A stretch of 64,000 bases of DNA from Streptomyces sp. TRM64462 (GTDB taxonomy: Bacteria > Actinomycetota > Actinomycetes > Streptomycetales > Streptomycetaceae). The number at the start of each line of letters is the position of its first letter. Position 1 is the first letter of the stretch. The notes beneath the pieces were generated by a model. The model made no database searches, was not told the DNA's origin, and saw nothing but the letters and a program-made list of their open reading frames with translations. This document shows positions 1 to 9,472 of this stretch, piece by piece. Made by a program: the position numbers and the translations under genes. The stretch spans positions 1-64,000 of the forward strand of contig NZ_JABWDV010000344.1 in the NCBI RefSeq assembly GCF_013362995.1, in the 5' to 3' direction.

Positions 1-1714
1 CGCGCTCGCGGTCGGCGACCAGGGCGAGGGCCCTGCGCCCGGCGACCGTACCCCGCTTGTCCGCGAGGGCGCCGCGCATGCCGATGGACGCCTCCAGCTC
101 GGCGCGGGCCCGGTCCAGGTTGCCCGCGCACAGCGCGAGGACGCCCAGCTCGTGGTGGAAGTACGCCTCCTCCGCGACCTCGCCCGCGCGCCGCGCCGCC
201 GCCTGCCCCGCGCGCAGCGCCCGTTCCCAGGCGCCCCAGTGCAGCGCGGCCGCGAGAGCGGGCGCCGCGCTGCGGGCGAGGAGCACGGCGGCGCTCGCGT
301 GCCCGGCCTCCTGGCTCGGCGCGAGGACGTTCAGCGCGGCCAGCACGGCGTCGGCCTCGGCAGCGACCCGCTCGGGGGCGACCGACGGGTGCCCGGCCCA
401 CCACGCGTAGTGCTGGGCCGCGGTGTGAGCGCGGGTCAGGGAGCCCTCCGCGTAACCGCGTTCGGTGAGCTGCTCGATGATGCCGGCGGCCAGCCGGTGG
501 CGGGGGCCGACGGGCGTCAGCAGACCGCAGCCGAGGAGCTCGCCGAGCGCGGCGTCGGCGTGCGTGTCGCCGACGAGGGCCGGGAGGTGCGCCTGGTGCG
601 GGAGTTCGCCGCCGAGCGCGACGGCGAAGCGCAGGGTCTCGCGGGCGGCCTCGGAGAGCCGGGACGCGAGGAGCGCGGCGGGCGCGGCGGCCTCGCCGAG
701 GCTCGGCAGGGGCAGTGCGCGGGCGTCCGTGAAGACACTGCCGTCGTCGGTGTCCTCGTCGTCCGTGTCGTCGGCGGCGGGGGTACGGAGGGCGTCGCGC
801 TGCCGCAGCAGGGCGGCGGCCTGGACGAAGCGCAGCGGCAGGCCCTCGGACTCGAACCAGAGGTCGCCCGCCCAGTTGGCCTCGTCCTCCGTGAGGGCGC
901 GGTCGGTGGCGCGGGCGAGGAGTTCGAGGGTGGCGGGGCGGTCGAGGCCGGTGAGGAACAGCTCCTCGACGACCGCGTCGGCGGAGGGCGCCGGGACGTC
1001 GGGCGTCGTGGCGAGGAGGAAGGCGCACTCGGGTGCGGCGTCGAGCAGCTCGTCGAGCGCGGTGCCGCCGAACTCCAGGTCGTCGACGAGGACGACGGCG
1101 CCGATCTCGCGGACGTACGCGAGGAGCGCGGTGCGGTCGGGGCGGTGGCCGGCAGCGCTGTGGACGGCGGCGAACAGCTCGTACAGCAGCTCGGTGGGGG
1201 TGCGGCGGTGGCCGGACAGGCGTATGACGCCGTCGGGTGCGAGGCCGGCGCACTCGGGGGCGACGGCGTCGATGAGGCGGCTGCGCCCGGAGCCGGACGG
1301 TCCGGTGAGGCGTACGGAACGGCCGCGGGACAGGAGCCGTACGAGGCGGTCGCGCTGCTCGTCGCGGTCGAGGAGGGGCAGCGGCGCGGTGGTGGGCCCG
1401 GAGGGTACGGGCGGGGCGGCGGCGCGTTCGCGGTCGGCGCGCTCGCCGGTGGTGCGCCGGGCGGGTGGCTCGGGCTGGCGTCCGGGCGGGCAGGGCTCGA
1501 TCTCGCTGCCGTCGACGGGGTTGACGGTGAGCAGGAAGTCGCCGGAGATGAGCTGCGCGGTGCGGGCGGGCGCGGGGCCGCCCTTGCCGGCCGCGAGGGG
1601 GGCCGGGAGTTCGTCGCGGGGCGGGCGAGGGCGTCCGGTGCCGCCGTCGGCGTGGGCGCCGGTGTCGGCGGTGCGGTGGCCGTCGTCGTCCGGCCGCCGG
1701 TTCATCGGGTCCAT
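1..1714 (-). CDS. P-loop/AAA-type ATP-binding protein with TPR-like C-terminus (3' end cut by window)
   Basis: The frame is open from the ATG at 1714 to the window edge (571 codons, no stop), so the C-terminus is missing. The N-terminal ~100 residues are polar and low-complexity (Pro, Arg, Gly, Asp). A P-loop of the form GPSGSGRS lies at about residues 138-145, with Arg144 in the place of the usual Walker A lysine, and a VVLVDDLEF-like Walker B strand follows. This is the layout of the AAA/NB-ARC-like domain of large actinobacterial regulators. The C-terminal half is Ala/Leu/Arg-rich helical sequence that looks like TPR repeats. No DNA-binding domain is visible in the part shown. It is transcribed away from the STAS gene. 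A signalling or regulatory role is inferred; the family is not pinned down. Confidence 0.7.
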   Translation of the reverse strand, partial: MDPMNRRPDDDGHRTADTGAHADGGTGRPRPPRDELPAPLAAGKGGPAPARTAQLISGDFLLTVNPVDGSEIEPCPPGRQPEPPARRTTGERADRERAAAPPVPSGPTTAPLPLLDRDEQRDRLVRLLSRGRSVRLTGPSGSGRSRLIDAVAPECAGLAPDGVIRLSGHRRTPTELLYELFAAVHSAAGHRPDRTALLAYVREIGAVVLVDDLEFGGTALDELLDAAPECAFLLATTPDVPAPSADAVVEELFLTGLDRPATLELLARATDRALTEDEANWAGDLWFESEGLPLRFVQAAALLRQRDALRTPAADDTDDEDTDDGSVFTDARALPLPSLGEAAAPAALLASRLSEAARETLRFAVALGGELPHQAHLPALVGDTHADAALGELLGCGLLTPVGPRHRLAAGIIEQLTERGYAEGSLTRAHTAAQHYAWWAGHPSVAPERVAAEADAVLAALNVLAPSQEAGHASAAVLLARSAAPALAAALHWGAWERALRAGQAAARRAGEVAEEAYFHHELGVLALCAGNLDRARAELEASIGMRGALADKRGTVAGRRALALVADRER

Positions 1715-2060
1715 GGGTGAAAGCCCCCAAAAGCGTCGTGCGGCGAAGCCCCTCCCGGCCGGTGTACGCGCGGTGTCGCTTCTGGTCCGGTGCCCGCCGT
1801 GTGGGTCCGTCGATGGGCAGACGTCCGAAACCCTAGACGTTCGACCGGCATCCCGGAACAGCCGGGGTACCGGCCGCCCAAGACGTCACGGTCTTATGAG
1901 GATTGGGCGCCTGCGGCGTGCCTGGTGCGTTTTACGCCCGCATATGCCGATGTCCGGCGCCGGATGGTCACCGGCGCCGGACCGGTCCGTGTCGCTCTGT
2001 ATCGGTCCGTATCGGTCCGCTTCACTCTGCGGCAGTCAGAGGCGGTCCGAGGCGGACAGG
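1715..2060. other. Gene-free stretch with short tandem repeats
   Basis: There is no convincing gene here; the frames that cross it have no family resemblance. It separates the STAS gene (stop at 2061) from the ATP-binding gene (start 1714), both on the minus strand, so it should hold the promoter of the latter. The only structure I see is a perfect 10-bp tandem repeat at 2000-2019, with related GGTCCG copies on either side. Confidence 0.5.
2000..2019. repeat. 10-bp tandem repeat TATCGGTCCG x2
   Basis: Two adjacent perfect copies of TATCGGTCCG, with a related GGTCCGTGTC just upstream at about 1984. It lies about 290 bases upstream of the minus-strand ATP-binding gene. It could be a regulator-binding array or simple slippage; the sequence alone does not decide. 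Confidence 0.5.
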
Positions 2061-2384
2061 TCAGACCCGGGGCAACGATTCAGCGGCGATGCCGCCCTCG
2101 ATGGCGAGGATCCGGTGCAGCCGCGTGGCCACCAGGAGGCGCTGCATCTGGGGCGGTACGCCCCGCAGCACCAGACGGCGGCCGCAGCGGCCGGCCCGCC
2201 GGTGGGCACCCATGATGACCCCGAGCCCGGTGGCGTCCCAGGAGTCGAGGCCGGTCAGGTCGAGCACCAGGTCGCCGGCGCCGTCGTCGACGGCCGAGTG
2301 CAGGACCGTACGGGCGTCCGCCGCGCTGCGGACGTCGAGGCGGCCCCCGACGACCAGCTCGGTGTGGTCGCCCCTGATGTGCAT
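2061..2384 (-). CDS. STAS-domain anti-sigma factor antagonist
   Basis: A 107-residue protein. The ATG at 2384 is chosen over an upstream in-frame start because a GGGGAG ribosome binding site sits just before it and the STAS fold begins immediately. The sequence has the family layout: an N-terminal strand (TELVVGGRLDVRSA), the phosphorylation loop DLTGLDSWDATGLGVIMGA, in which a serine in the segment GLDSWDATGLG is the likely phospho-acceptor region, and a C-terminal helix. Family knowledge: unphosphorylated STAS antagonists bind an RsbW-like kinase/anti-sigma factor and free a sigma factor. No partner kinase is adjacent. The target sigma factor cannot be named. Confidence 0.85.
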   Translation of the reverse strand: MHIRGDHTELVVGGRLDVRSAADARTVLHSAVDDGAGDLVLDLTGLDSWDATGLGVIMGAHRRAGRCGRRLVLRGVPPQMQRLLVATRLHRILAIEGGIAAESLPRV

Positions 2385-2528
2385 ATGCGCTCCCCGAGAG
2401 TGCTGTGCTTGTCCGTCACGTCTTTCTGTTGCAACAACTGACTGCCGCATCGGCAGAGCGGTTGCGCGTTGTAAGCGAACCGATACCCAATTCACCCCAT
2501 GGGGTGACGGCGCTCTGGCGTCGGAGGG

Positions 2529-3377
2529 TCAGTGCTTGTAAAAGCCCTGCCCGCTCTTACGCCCGATGTCACCCGCGTCCACCATCCGGCGCATCAGCTC
2601 CGGCGGCGCGAACTTCTCGTCCTGCGACTCGGTGTAGATGTTGCTGGTGGCGTGGAGCAGGATGTCCACACCGGTCAGGTCGGCGGTGGCCAGGGGGCCC
2701 ATGGCGTGGCCGAAGCCCAGCTTGCAGGCGATGTCGATGTCCTCGGCGGACGCGACGCCCGACTCGTACAGCTTGGCGGCCTCGACGACGAGCGCGGAGA
2801 TGAGCCGCGTGGTGACGAAGCCGGCGACGTCGCGGTTGACGACGATGCAGGTCTTGCCGACGGACTCGGCGAACTCACGGGCGGTGGCGAGGGTTTCGTC
2901 GCTGGTCTTGTAGCCGCGGACGAGCTCGCAGAGCTGCATCATCGGGACGGGCGAGAAGAAGTGCGTGCCGACGACCCGCTCGGGGCGCTCCGTCACGGCC
3001 GCGATCTTGGTGATCGGGATGGCGGAGGTGTTGGAGGCGAGGACGGCGTCGTCCCGTACGAGCTTGTCGAGGGCGCGGAAGATCTCGTGCTTGACCTCGA
3101 GCTTCTCGAAGACGGCCTCGACGACGACGTCCGCGTCGGCGGCCGCGTCGAGGTCGGTGGTCGTGGTGATGCGGGCGAGGGCGGCCTCGGCGTCCTCGGC
3201 CGTCAGCTTCCCCTTGGACACGAACTTGTCGTAGGACGCCTTGATGCCGTCCGTCCCCCGGGTCAGCGCAGCGTCCGTGACATCGCGCAGCACGACGTCC
3301 CAGCCCGCCTGGGCCGAGACCTGCGCGATGCCGGAACCCATGAGTCCGGCGCCGATGACGGCGAGCTTCCTGGCCAC
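2529..3377 (-). CDS. hbd: 3-hydroxybutyryl-CoA dehydrogenase
   Basis: A 282-residue protein, the standard length of the family. The start is GTG at 3377, preceded by AAGGGGA at a good distance; the longer ATG-less extension upstream lacks homology. The NAD-binding Rossmann motif GAGLMG lies at residues 9-14, and the catalytic histidine is in the GTHFFSPVPMM segment. The all-helical C-terminal dimerisation domain ends in GRKSGQGFYKH, typical of the family. The enzyme oxidises 3-hydroxyacyl-CoA (mainly 3-hydroxybutyryl-CoA) with NAD(P)+ in the cytosol, in fatty-acid and butyrate/PHB-type metabolism and in precursor supply. It is a single gene divergent from the cobalamin adenosyltransferase. 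A perfect palindrome at 3438-3447 lies in the shared upstream region. Confidence 0.92.
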   Translation of the reverse strand: MARKLAVIGAGLMGSGIAQVSAQAGWDVVLRDVTDAALTRGTDGIKASYDKFVSKGKLTAEDAEAALARITTTTDLDAAADADVVVEAVFEKLEVKHEIFRALDKLVRDDAVLASNTSAIPITKIAAVTERPERVVGTHFFSPVPMMQLCELVRGYKTSDETLATAREFAESVGKTCIVVNRDVAGFVTTRLISALVVEAAKLYESGVASAEDIDIACKLGFGHAMGPLATADLTGVDILLHATSNIYTESQDEKFAPPELMRRMVDAGDIGRKSGQGFYKH

Positions 3378-3437
3378 GATCTGTCCCCTTACTGCGCTTT
3401 TCCGGGGACGACCCCCGGACCCCCGGTAACACGCGTT

Positions 3438-3447
3438 CACTTAAGTG
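3438..3447. promoter_or_regulatory. Palindrome CACTTAAGTG upstream of hbd
   Basis: A perfect 10-bp palindrome lies about 60 bases upstream of the hbd start codon and about 110 bases upstream of the divergent adenosyltransferase gene. It is AT-richer than its surroundings and could be a TetR-type operator. No regulator gene is adjacent, so this is only a candidate. Confidence 0.3.
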
Positions 3448-3548
3448 TTCTCCGGCGGGAGGTTAGCGCCCGGGAGCCGCTCTGTGGCGGTGAAGAGATG
3501 CGCGTCACGTCTCACATGACGGACATCACACCGGAACGCGGGCGTGGT

Positions 3549-3554
3549 TAGGCT
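3549..3554 (+). promoter_or_regulatory. -10 box TAGGCT of a probable leaderless promoter
   Basis: TAGGCT ends exactly six bases before the ATG at 3561, and there is no GGAGG-like ribosome binding site. This geometry is the actinobacterial leaderless-mRNA pattern, in which transcription starts at the A of the start codon. No good -35 box is seen. Confidence 0.5.
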
Positions 3555-3560
3555 GACCGT

Positions 3561-4133
3561 ATGGTCAATCTGACGCGTATCTATACCCGCACCGGGGACA
3601 AGGGCACGACGGCGCTCGGGGACATGAGCCGGACCGCCAAGACGGATCTGCGGATCGCCGCGTACGCCGACGCGAACGAGGCCAACGCCGTCATCGGCAC
3701 GGCCATCGCGCTGGGGAGCCTCCCGGAGGAGGTCGTGAAGGTCCTGGTCCGCGTGCAGAACGACCTGTTCGACGTGGGCGCCGACCTGTCGACGCCGGTG
3801 GTCGAGAACCCGAAGTACCCGCCGCTGCGGGTCGAGCAGTCGTACGTGGACAAGCTGGAGGCGGACTGCGACCGGTTCCTGGAGTGCCTGGAGAAGCTGC
3901 GCTCCTTCATCCTCCCGGGCGGCACCCCGGGGGCAGCGCTCCTGCACCAGGCGTGCACGGTGGTCCGCCGCGCGGAACGCTCGACGTGGGCTGCGCTTGA
4001 GGTGCACGGCGAGACGATGAACGCCCTGACGGCGACGTACCTGAACCGCCTGTCGGACCTGCTGTTCATCCTGGCGCGGGTGGCCAACAGGGAGGTCGGG
4101 GACGTGCTGTGGGTACCGGGCGGCGAGCGCTGA
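3561..4133 (+). CDS. Cob(I)yrinic acid a,c-diamide adenosyltransferase, PduO type
   Basis: A 190-residue protein that begins with the hallmark IYTRTGDKGTTALGD segment (ATP-binding loop) and continues with RIAAYADANEANAVIG. Near the end comes RRAERS and NRLSDLLFILAR, all signatures of the PduO-type ATP:cobalamin adenosyltransferase trimer. It transfers the adenosyl group of ATP to Co(I) of corrinoids to make adenosylcobalamin, the cofactor of methylmalonyl-CoA mutase and class II ribonucleotide reductase in Streptomyces. The start at 3561 has no Shine-Dalgarno sequence but a perfectly placed -10 box, suggesting leaderless translation. The gene converges on a membrane-protein gene only three bases past its stop. 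Confidence 0.93.
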   Translation: MVNLTRIYTRTGDKGTTALGDMSRTAKTDLRIAAYADANEANAVIGTAIALGSLPEEVVKVLVRVQNDLFDVGADLSTPVVENPKYPPLRVEQSYVDKLEADCDRFLECLEKLRSFILPGGTPGAALLHQACTVVRRAERSTWAALEVHGETMNALTATYLNRLSDLLFILARVANREVGDVLWVPGGER

Positions 4134-4136
4134 ATC

Positions 4137-4727
4137 TCAGCCCCTCCGGCGATTGAGAAGCGGGGGTTCGGGGGCGGAGCCCCCGATTCGGGCAGCCGTG
4201 GGCTTCTTGGGCCAGATCGCGTACGACAGGGCGATGAGCCCGTGGATCCCGGCCGCGCGCCACGCGGCGCCCATCCAGCTCTGGAGCGGGCCGACGCGGC
4301 TCGGGTCGTCGACGTACCGGATCGCGGCCCACAGCAGGACCGTCGCGACCGCCGCGCCCAGCAGCGTGCCGAGCCAGACGCGGGCCTCGTGGCGGGCGCG
4401 GGCCATGCCGTGGCGGGGCGGGCCGACCGGGCGGGGCGCGCCGCCGAAGCGGTGGGCGGCGTGGCCGTCCAGCCACTTCACGGTGCGGTGGCCGTGGCCG
4501 ACGGTGTAGCCGATGTACAGCGCGGCCAGCCCGTGCTTCCAGCTCGGTTCGGCGCCGTTCCGCAGGTCGACCGCCGTGGCGACGAGCAGGACGACCTCCA
4601 GCAGCGGCTCGCACAGCAGCAGGGCGGCGCCCGTGCGGGGCATCCGCAGCAGGTAGCGCGCGGCGAGCCCGGCCGCCAGCAGGACCCAGAAGCCGACCTC
4701 GCACGCCACGATCAAGGTGAGGACCAT
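4137..4727 (-). CDS. Integral membrane protein of unknown function
   Basis: 196 residues from the ATG at 4727 (GGAGGG close upstream). I do not recognise a named family. Visible are about five hydrophobic segments: an N-terminal anchor (residues ~1-25), a second at ~35-55, one near ~65-85, one at ~125-145 and one near ~165-180, joined by Arg/His-rich loops. The last ~15 residues (GGSAPEPPLLNRRRG) are encoded by a repeat that is common between Streptomyces genes, including a terminator-like hairpin. The true ancestral stop was therefore probably earlier and the reading frame has run into the repeat. It is convergent with the adenosyltransferase and divergent from the two-component genes. Confidence 0.65.
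   Translation of the reverse strand: MVLTLIVACEVGFWVLLAAGLAARYLLRMPRTGAALLLCEPLLEVVLLVATAVDLRNGAEPSWKHGLAALYIGYTVGHGHRTVKWLDGHAAHRFGGAPRPVGPPRHGMARARHEARVWLGTLLGAAVATVLLWAAIRYVDDPSRVGPLQSWMGAAWRAAGIHGLIALSYAIWPKKPTAARIGGSAPEPPLLNRRRG
4141..4190. repeat. Streptomyces GGGGGC-GGA-GCCCCC intergenic repeat with terminator hairpin
   Basis: The hairpin TCGGGGGC-GGA-GCCCCCGA spans 4168-4186, preceded by CCCCTCCGGCGATTGAGAAG. From general familiarity with Streptomyces genomes, this sequence type recurs between genes as a terminator-like element. Here it serves as terminator of the adenosyltransferase gene on one strand while encoding the tail of the membrane protein on the other. Confidence 0.6.
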
Positions 4728-4863
4728 GCCCTCCAGCGTGCCGCCCGGCGGGCCGCGCTTCGTCGTCGCGGGTGACGACTTCGTACGGGCCGTACTGCAT
4801 CCTTCGATGTAGTCGACGCCGCGGCGGCTCGGCCGGTGCGAGGACGACCGGGCGCCGCCCACC

Positions 4864-6096
4864 GTGTTGGATGGCAGCGTGAGACTTCCCCCGCCCCCGC
4901 ACCGCGACGACGTGTTCATGGCCGCCACCGGTCTTGCGGGCGGGCTGGTGCTGTGGGCGCTCGGGCTGCACATGCAGGGCCCGAAGTACGCCCTGTTCCA
5001 CTCGACGTGGCTGATGCTGGTCCCGCTGTTCGTGACGGCCGGGCTCGAACTGGTGCGGCGCACCCTTCCGCGTACCGCGCTCCTGGTCGGCACGGCCGCC
5101 GTCGTCGCGGACCAGCTCACGCGCGGCAACATCGCGACGATCCTGATGTTCACGGACCTCGTGTACGCGGCGGTGGTGTACGGCACGCCCGCCTCCGCGC
5201 GGCGTATCCCCGTGACGACGGGGCTGATCACGGTCGGCGTGTCCATCGTGTCGCTGGCCTGGTTCCAGGATGCCCAGGCGCTGCTGATCGGGGTGCTCAC
5301 CGGCCTGGTGTCCTTCGCGCCCGCGACCACCGGCGCCATCGTCCGCAACCACCGTGAGGCCGCAGAGGCGGCGCGGCTGCGGGCGGAACAGACGGCGCTG
5401 CTCGCGGAGATGGACCGCCGGGAGGCGGTGGTCGCCGAGCGGGCCCGGATGGCGCGGGAGCTGCACGACATGGTGGCGGGGCACCTTTCGGCCATCGCGA
5501 TCCACTCGACGGCCGCGCTGTCCCTCGACGATCCGGGGACGAGCCGCGAGGCGCTGGGCGTGATCCGCGAGAACAGCGTCGAGGGTCTGGCCGAGATGCG
5601 GCGGCTGATCGGCCTCCTGCGGGACGGCGACGGCCACGGCGGCGACGAGCCGGCGCCCGCGCCGACCCTGGACGGGATCGCCGCGCTCGTACGGCAGGCG
5701 GAGGTGAGCGGCGCGGCCAGCGGTCTGACGTTCACGCTGACCGGCACCTCAGGGGAGGGCGGCGGCCGCCTGCCGGCGCCCGTGGAGCTCGCCGCGTACA
5801 GGATCGTGCAGGAGTCGCTGACGAACGCCCTGAAGCACGCCGACCCTGGCGCGGTCGCGGTGCGCGTCGACCAGGCGGACCGCGCCCTGACCGTACGGGT
5901 CTCCAGCTCGTACGACGGGAATCGGCCAGGTCCGCGCGCGCCCGGCTCGGGGGCCGGTCTTGTGGGCATGCGGGAGCGGGTCGCGCTGCTGGGCGGGGTG
6001 TTCGAGGCGGGCCCGGTCGACGAGGGCGGGCACAAGACGTGGCGGGTGCGGGCGGTGCTGCCCGTGGCGGAGGACGACAAGGAGCCGTCGACATGA
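4864..6096 (+). CDS. chiS: Sensor histidine kinase (DesK/NarL-partner class), ChiS-like
   Basis: 410 residues from GTG 4864; a second in-frame GTG at 4879 is equally possible. Five or six hydrophobic membrane segments occupy residues ~19-158. A dimerisation/phospho-acceptor helix (HisKA_3 type) follows, with RELHDMVAGHLSAI and the phosphorylated His at residue 201. The C-terminal HATPase has the N box (ESLTNALKHA) and G box (GSGAGLVGMRERV). The gene overlaps the response regulator by four bases (ATGA), so the two are co-translated. Family knowledge: in Streptomyces a chiS-chiR pair lies beside the chitinase gene chiC and controls its chitin induction. Both the pair and the neighbour match here. 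The symbol rests on that context and not on a database match. Confidence 0.85.
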   Translation: MLDGSVRLPPPPHRDDVFMAATGLAGGLVLWALGLHMQGPKYALFHSTWLMLVPLFVTAGLELVRRTLPRTALLVGTAAVVADQLTRGNIATILMFTDLVYAAVVYGTPASARRIPVTTGLITVGVSIVSLAWFQDAQALLIGVLTGLVSFAPATTGAIVRNHREAAEAARLRAEQTALLAEMDRREAVVAERARMARELHDMVAGHLSAIAIHSTAALSLDDPGTSREALGVIRENSVEGLAEMRRLIGLLRDGDGHGGDEPAPAPTLDGIAALVRQAEVSGAASGLTFTLTGTSGEGGGRLPAPVELAAYRIVQESLTNALKHADPGAVAVRVDQADRALTVRVSSSYDGNRPGPRAPGSGAGLVGMRERVALLGGVFEAGPVDEGGHKTWRVRAVLPVAEDDKEPST

Positions 6097-6767
6097 CACC
6101 GACTTCCGGCAATTCCATCCGGGTGCTGGTCGCGGAGGACCAGAAGGCGGTACGGGCCGGGCTCGTGCTCATTCTGCGCAGCGCGCCCGGCATCGAGGTC
6201 GTCGGGGAGGCGGGCGACGGCGAGGCGGCGGTGCGGCTGGCCCGCGAGCTGCGGCCGGACCTGGTCCTGATGGACGTTCAGATGCCCCTGCTGGACGGGG
6301 TGGCCGCGACCCGCCAGGTGGTGGCCGAGGGTCTCGCGGACGTCCTGGTCCTGACGACGTTCGACCTGGACGAGTACGTCTTCGGCGCCCTGCGGGCGGG
6401 CGCGGCCGGGTTCCTGCTGAAGAACACGGAGGCCCGGGACCTGGTCGAGGCCGTACGGACGGTGGCGCGCGGCGAGGGGCTGATCGCCCCGGCGGTCACC
6501 CGGCGGCTCATCGCGGAGTTCGCCGCGCCGCGGAGGCCGGCCCGGCCGGAAGGGGCGCCCAACCCGGCGGCCGTACTGGAGCCGCTGACCCGCCGGGAGC
6601 GCGAGGTGCTGTCGTGCGTGGGCGAGGGCCTGTCGAACGCGGAGATCGCGGCCCGTCTCGACATGGCGGAGGCGACGGTGAAGACGCACGTCAGCAGGCT
6701 GCTGGGGAAGCTCGGGCTGCGCAGCAGGGTTCAAGCGGCGGTGCTGGCACAGGAGTTGGGTGTCTGA
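6093..6767 (+). CDS. chiR: NarL/LuxR-family response regulator, ChiR-like
   Basis: 224 residues from the ATG at 6093, preceded by AAGGAG; the longer upstream frame is inside the kinase gene and is rejected. The N-terminal receiver domain has the acidic pair ED near residue 15, the phospho-acceptor Asp61 (LVLMDVQMP) and a lysine in FLLKNTEA. The C-terminal LuxR-type helix-turn-helix runs from LTRREREVLSCV to the end, with the recognition-helix region ATVKTHVSRLL. It is the partner of the overlapping kinase. Its placement directly upstream of a chitinase gene, as in known chiS-chiR-chiC loci, makes activation of chitinase expression the likely role. Confidence 0.87.
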   Translation: MTPTSGNSIRVLVAEDQKAVRAGLVLILRSAPGIEVVGEAGDGEAAVRLARELRPDLVLMDVQMPLLDGVAATRQVVAEGLADVLVLTTFDLDEYVFGALRAGAAGFLLKNTEARDLVEAVRTVARGEGLIAPAVTRRLIAEFAAPRRPARPEGAPNPAAVLEPLTRREREVLSCVGEGLSNAEIAARLDMAEATVKTHVSRLLGKLGLRSRVQAAVLAQELGV

Positions 6768-6783
6768 CGCGAACACCCTTCCG

Positions 6784-6827
6784 ACTGGTCTGGACCTATT
6801 GACGATTGGTCCAGACCTTCCTACGCT
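6784..6827 (+). promoter_or_regulatory. Chitinase promoter with two DasR-like/chitin direct repeats
   Basis: Two 12-bp direct repeats, TGGTCTGGACCT (6786-6797) and TGGTCCAGACCT (6807-6818), are spaced 21 bases start to start. They interleave with a -35 box TTGACG (6799-6804), a 17-base spacer and a -10 box TACGCT (6822-6827). Such repeat pairs are the known regulatory element of Streptomyces chitinase promoters. Each also matches most positions of the DasR dre palindrome ACTGGTCTAGACCAGT (I count 13 of 16 for the first). N-acetylglucosamine-responsive DasR repression plus ChiR control is therefore expected. Confidence 0.82.
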
Positions 6828-6893
6828 CACGGCGCGCACATGTCACGGACGCACGGACCCCCACCATGTCCGTCCGCACCTTGAGGAGCACCG

Positions 6894-8774
<1,881 letters not shown>

Positions 8775-8797
8775 CCCGTAGGCGCCTCACGTACGAC

Positions 8798-8834
8798 ATC
8801 GGGCCGCACCCCCGACGAGGGGGTGCGGCCCGAT
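8798..8834. terminator. Bidirectional hairpin terminator between chitinase and DUF2550 gene
   Basis: A perfect 16-bp stem (ATCGGGCCGCACCCCC and its complement) with the 5-base loop GACGA lies between two convergent genes. There is no U run, as is usual in Streptomyces. Confidence 0.85.
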
Positions 8835-8858
8835 CCGTACGCGCATACGTATACAGGA

Positions 8859-9311
8859 CTACGCGACGTTCACACGCTGCCCGGGCGGAGCCGCCTCCAG
8901 CCAGGCGAGGAAGCCGGTGAGGGCGTCCTCGCTCATCGCCAGCTCCAGGCGCGTGCCCCGGTGCAGACACGCGAGCACGACAGCGTCCGACAGCAGCGCC
9001 AGCTCCTCCTCGCCCTCCGGCATCCGGCGGGCCAGCACCTCGATCGCGGAACGCTCCAGGACGCGGCGCGGGCGCGGCGCGTACGAGAAGACACGGAACC
9101 AGGCGATCCGGTCACCGCTGTAGCGGGCCACCCCGTACACCCAGCCCTTGCCGGAAGCGTCGCCCCCCTCGGGGACGTTCCAGCGCAGGCTGCAGTCGAA
9201 GGTGCCGCCCGAGCGCTGGATCAGCCGCCGGCGCAGGCCGAAGACGAAGAGCCCGATCACCACCAGTGCGACGACCAGTGCGCTCACCAGCAGAGCGAGG
9301 AACATCTCCAC
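8859..9311 (-). CDS. DUF2550 family membrane-anchored protein
   Basis: A 150-residue protein with one N-terminal transmembrane helix (residues ~4-25, Leu/Val/Ala-rich). A short basic stretch (GLRRRLIQR) and a soluble domain of about 120 residues beginning SGGTFDCSLRWNVP follow. This is the DUF2550 family, conserved downstream of atpC in actinomycetes; its biochemical role is not known to me. The Arg-rich stop-transfer segment predicts that the soluble domain is cytoplasmic. It is the last gene of the atp block, separated from atpC by about 160 bases containing a large hairpin, so its expression may be partly uncoupled from the operon. Confidence 0.85.
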   Translation of the reverse strand: MEMFLALLVSALVVALVVIGLFVFGLRRRLIQRSGGTFDCSLRWNVPEGGDASGKGWVYGVARYSGDRIAWFRVFSYAPRPRRVLERSAIEVLARRMPEGEEELALLSDAVVLACLHRGTRLELAMSEDALTGFLAWLEAAPPGQRVNVA

Positions 9312-9369
9312 CGACCTCCTCGCTTCGTCCCGTAACCGAGTACCACCTGTACCTGCACCTGCATCGCCT

Positions 9370-9412
9370 CAGCCGCGGCCCGGTCTGGAGATTCCAGCCC
9401 GGGCCGCGGCTG
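9370..9412 (-). terminator. Large nested hairpin after atpC
   Basis: A 14-bp stem (CAGCCGCGGCCCGG / CCGGGCCGCGGCTG) encloses a second CTGGA/TCCAG stem. It lies about 60 bases downstream of the atpC stop and upstream of the DUF2550 gene, so it probably ends or attenuates atp transcription. Confidence 0.75.
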
Positions 9413-9472
9413 AGGGGTTGCCGGCCCGCCCCGCGGGACGGGGCGACCGGCGACGTACATGGAAGCGGTGCG

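Noticed and set aside
152-2441. Long plus-strand frames over the first 2.4 kb
   Set aside because: Their translations are repetitive and antisense to the P-loop protein and STAS genes, which have recognisable motifs.
2385-2528. GTTGCAAC inverted repeat upstream of the STAS gene as an operator
   Set aside because: It is too short (8 bases) and lacks supporting promoter elements.
4137-6839. A 900-codon minus-strand frame crossing the two-component genes
   Set aside because: Only its last 196 codons encode a plausible protein; the rest is antisense to the kinase and response regulator.
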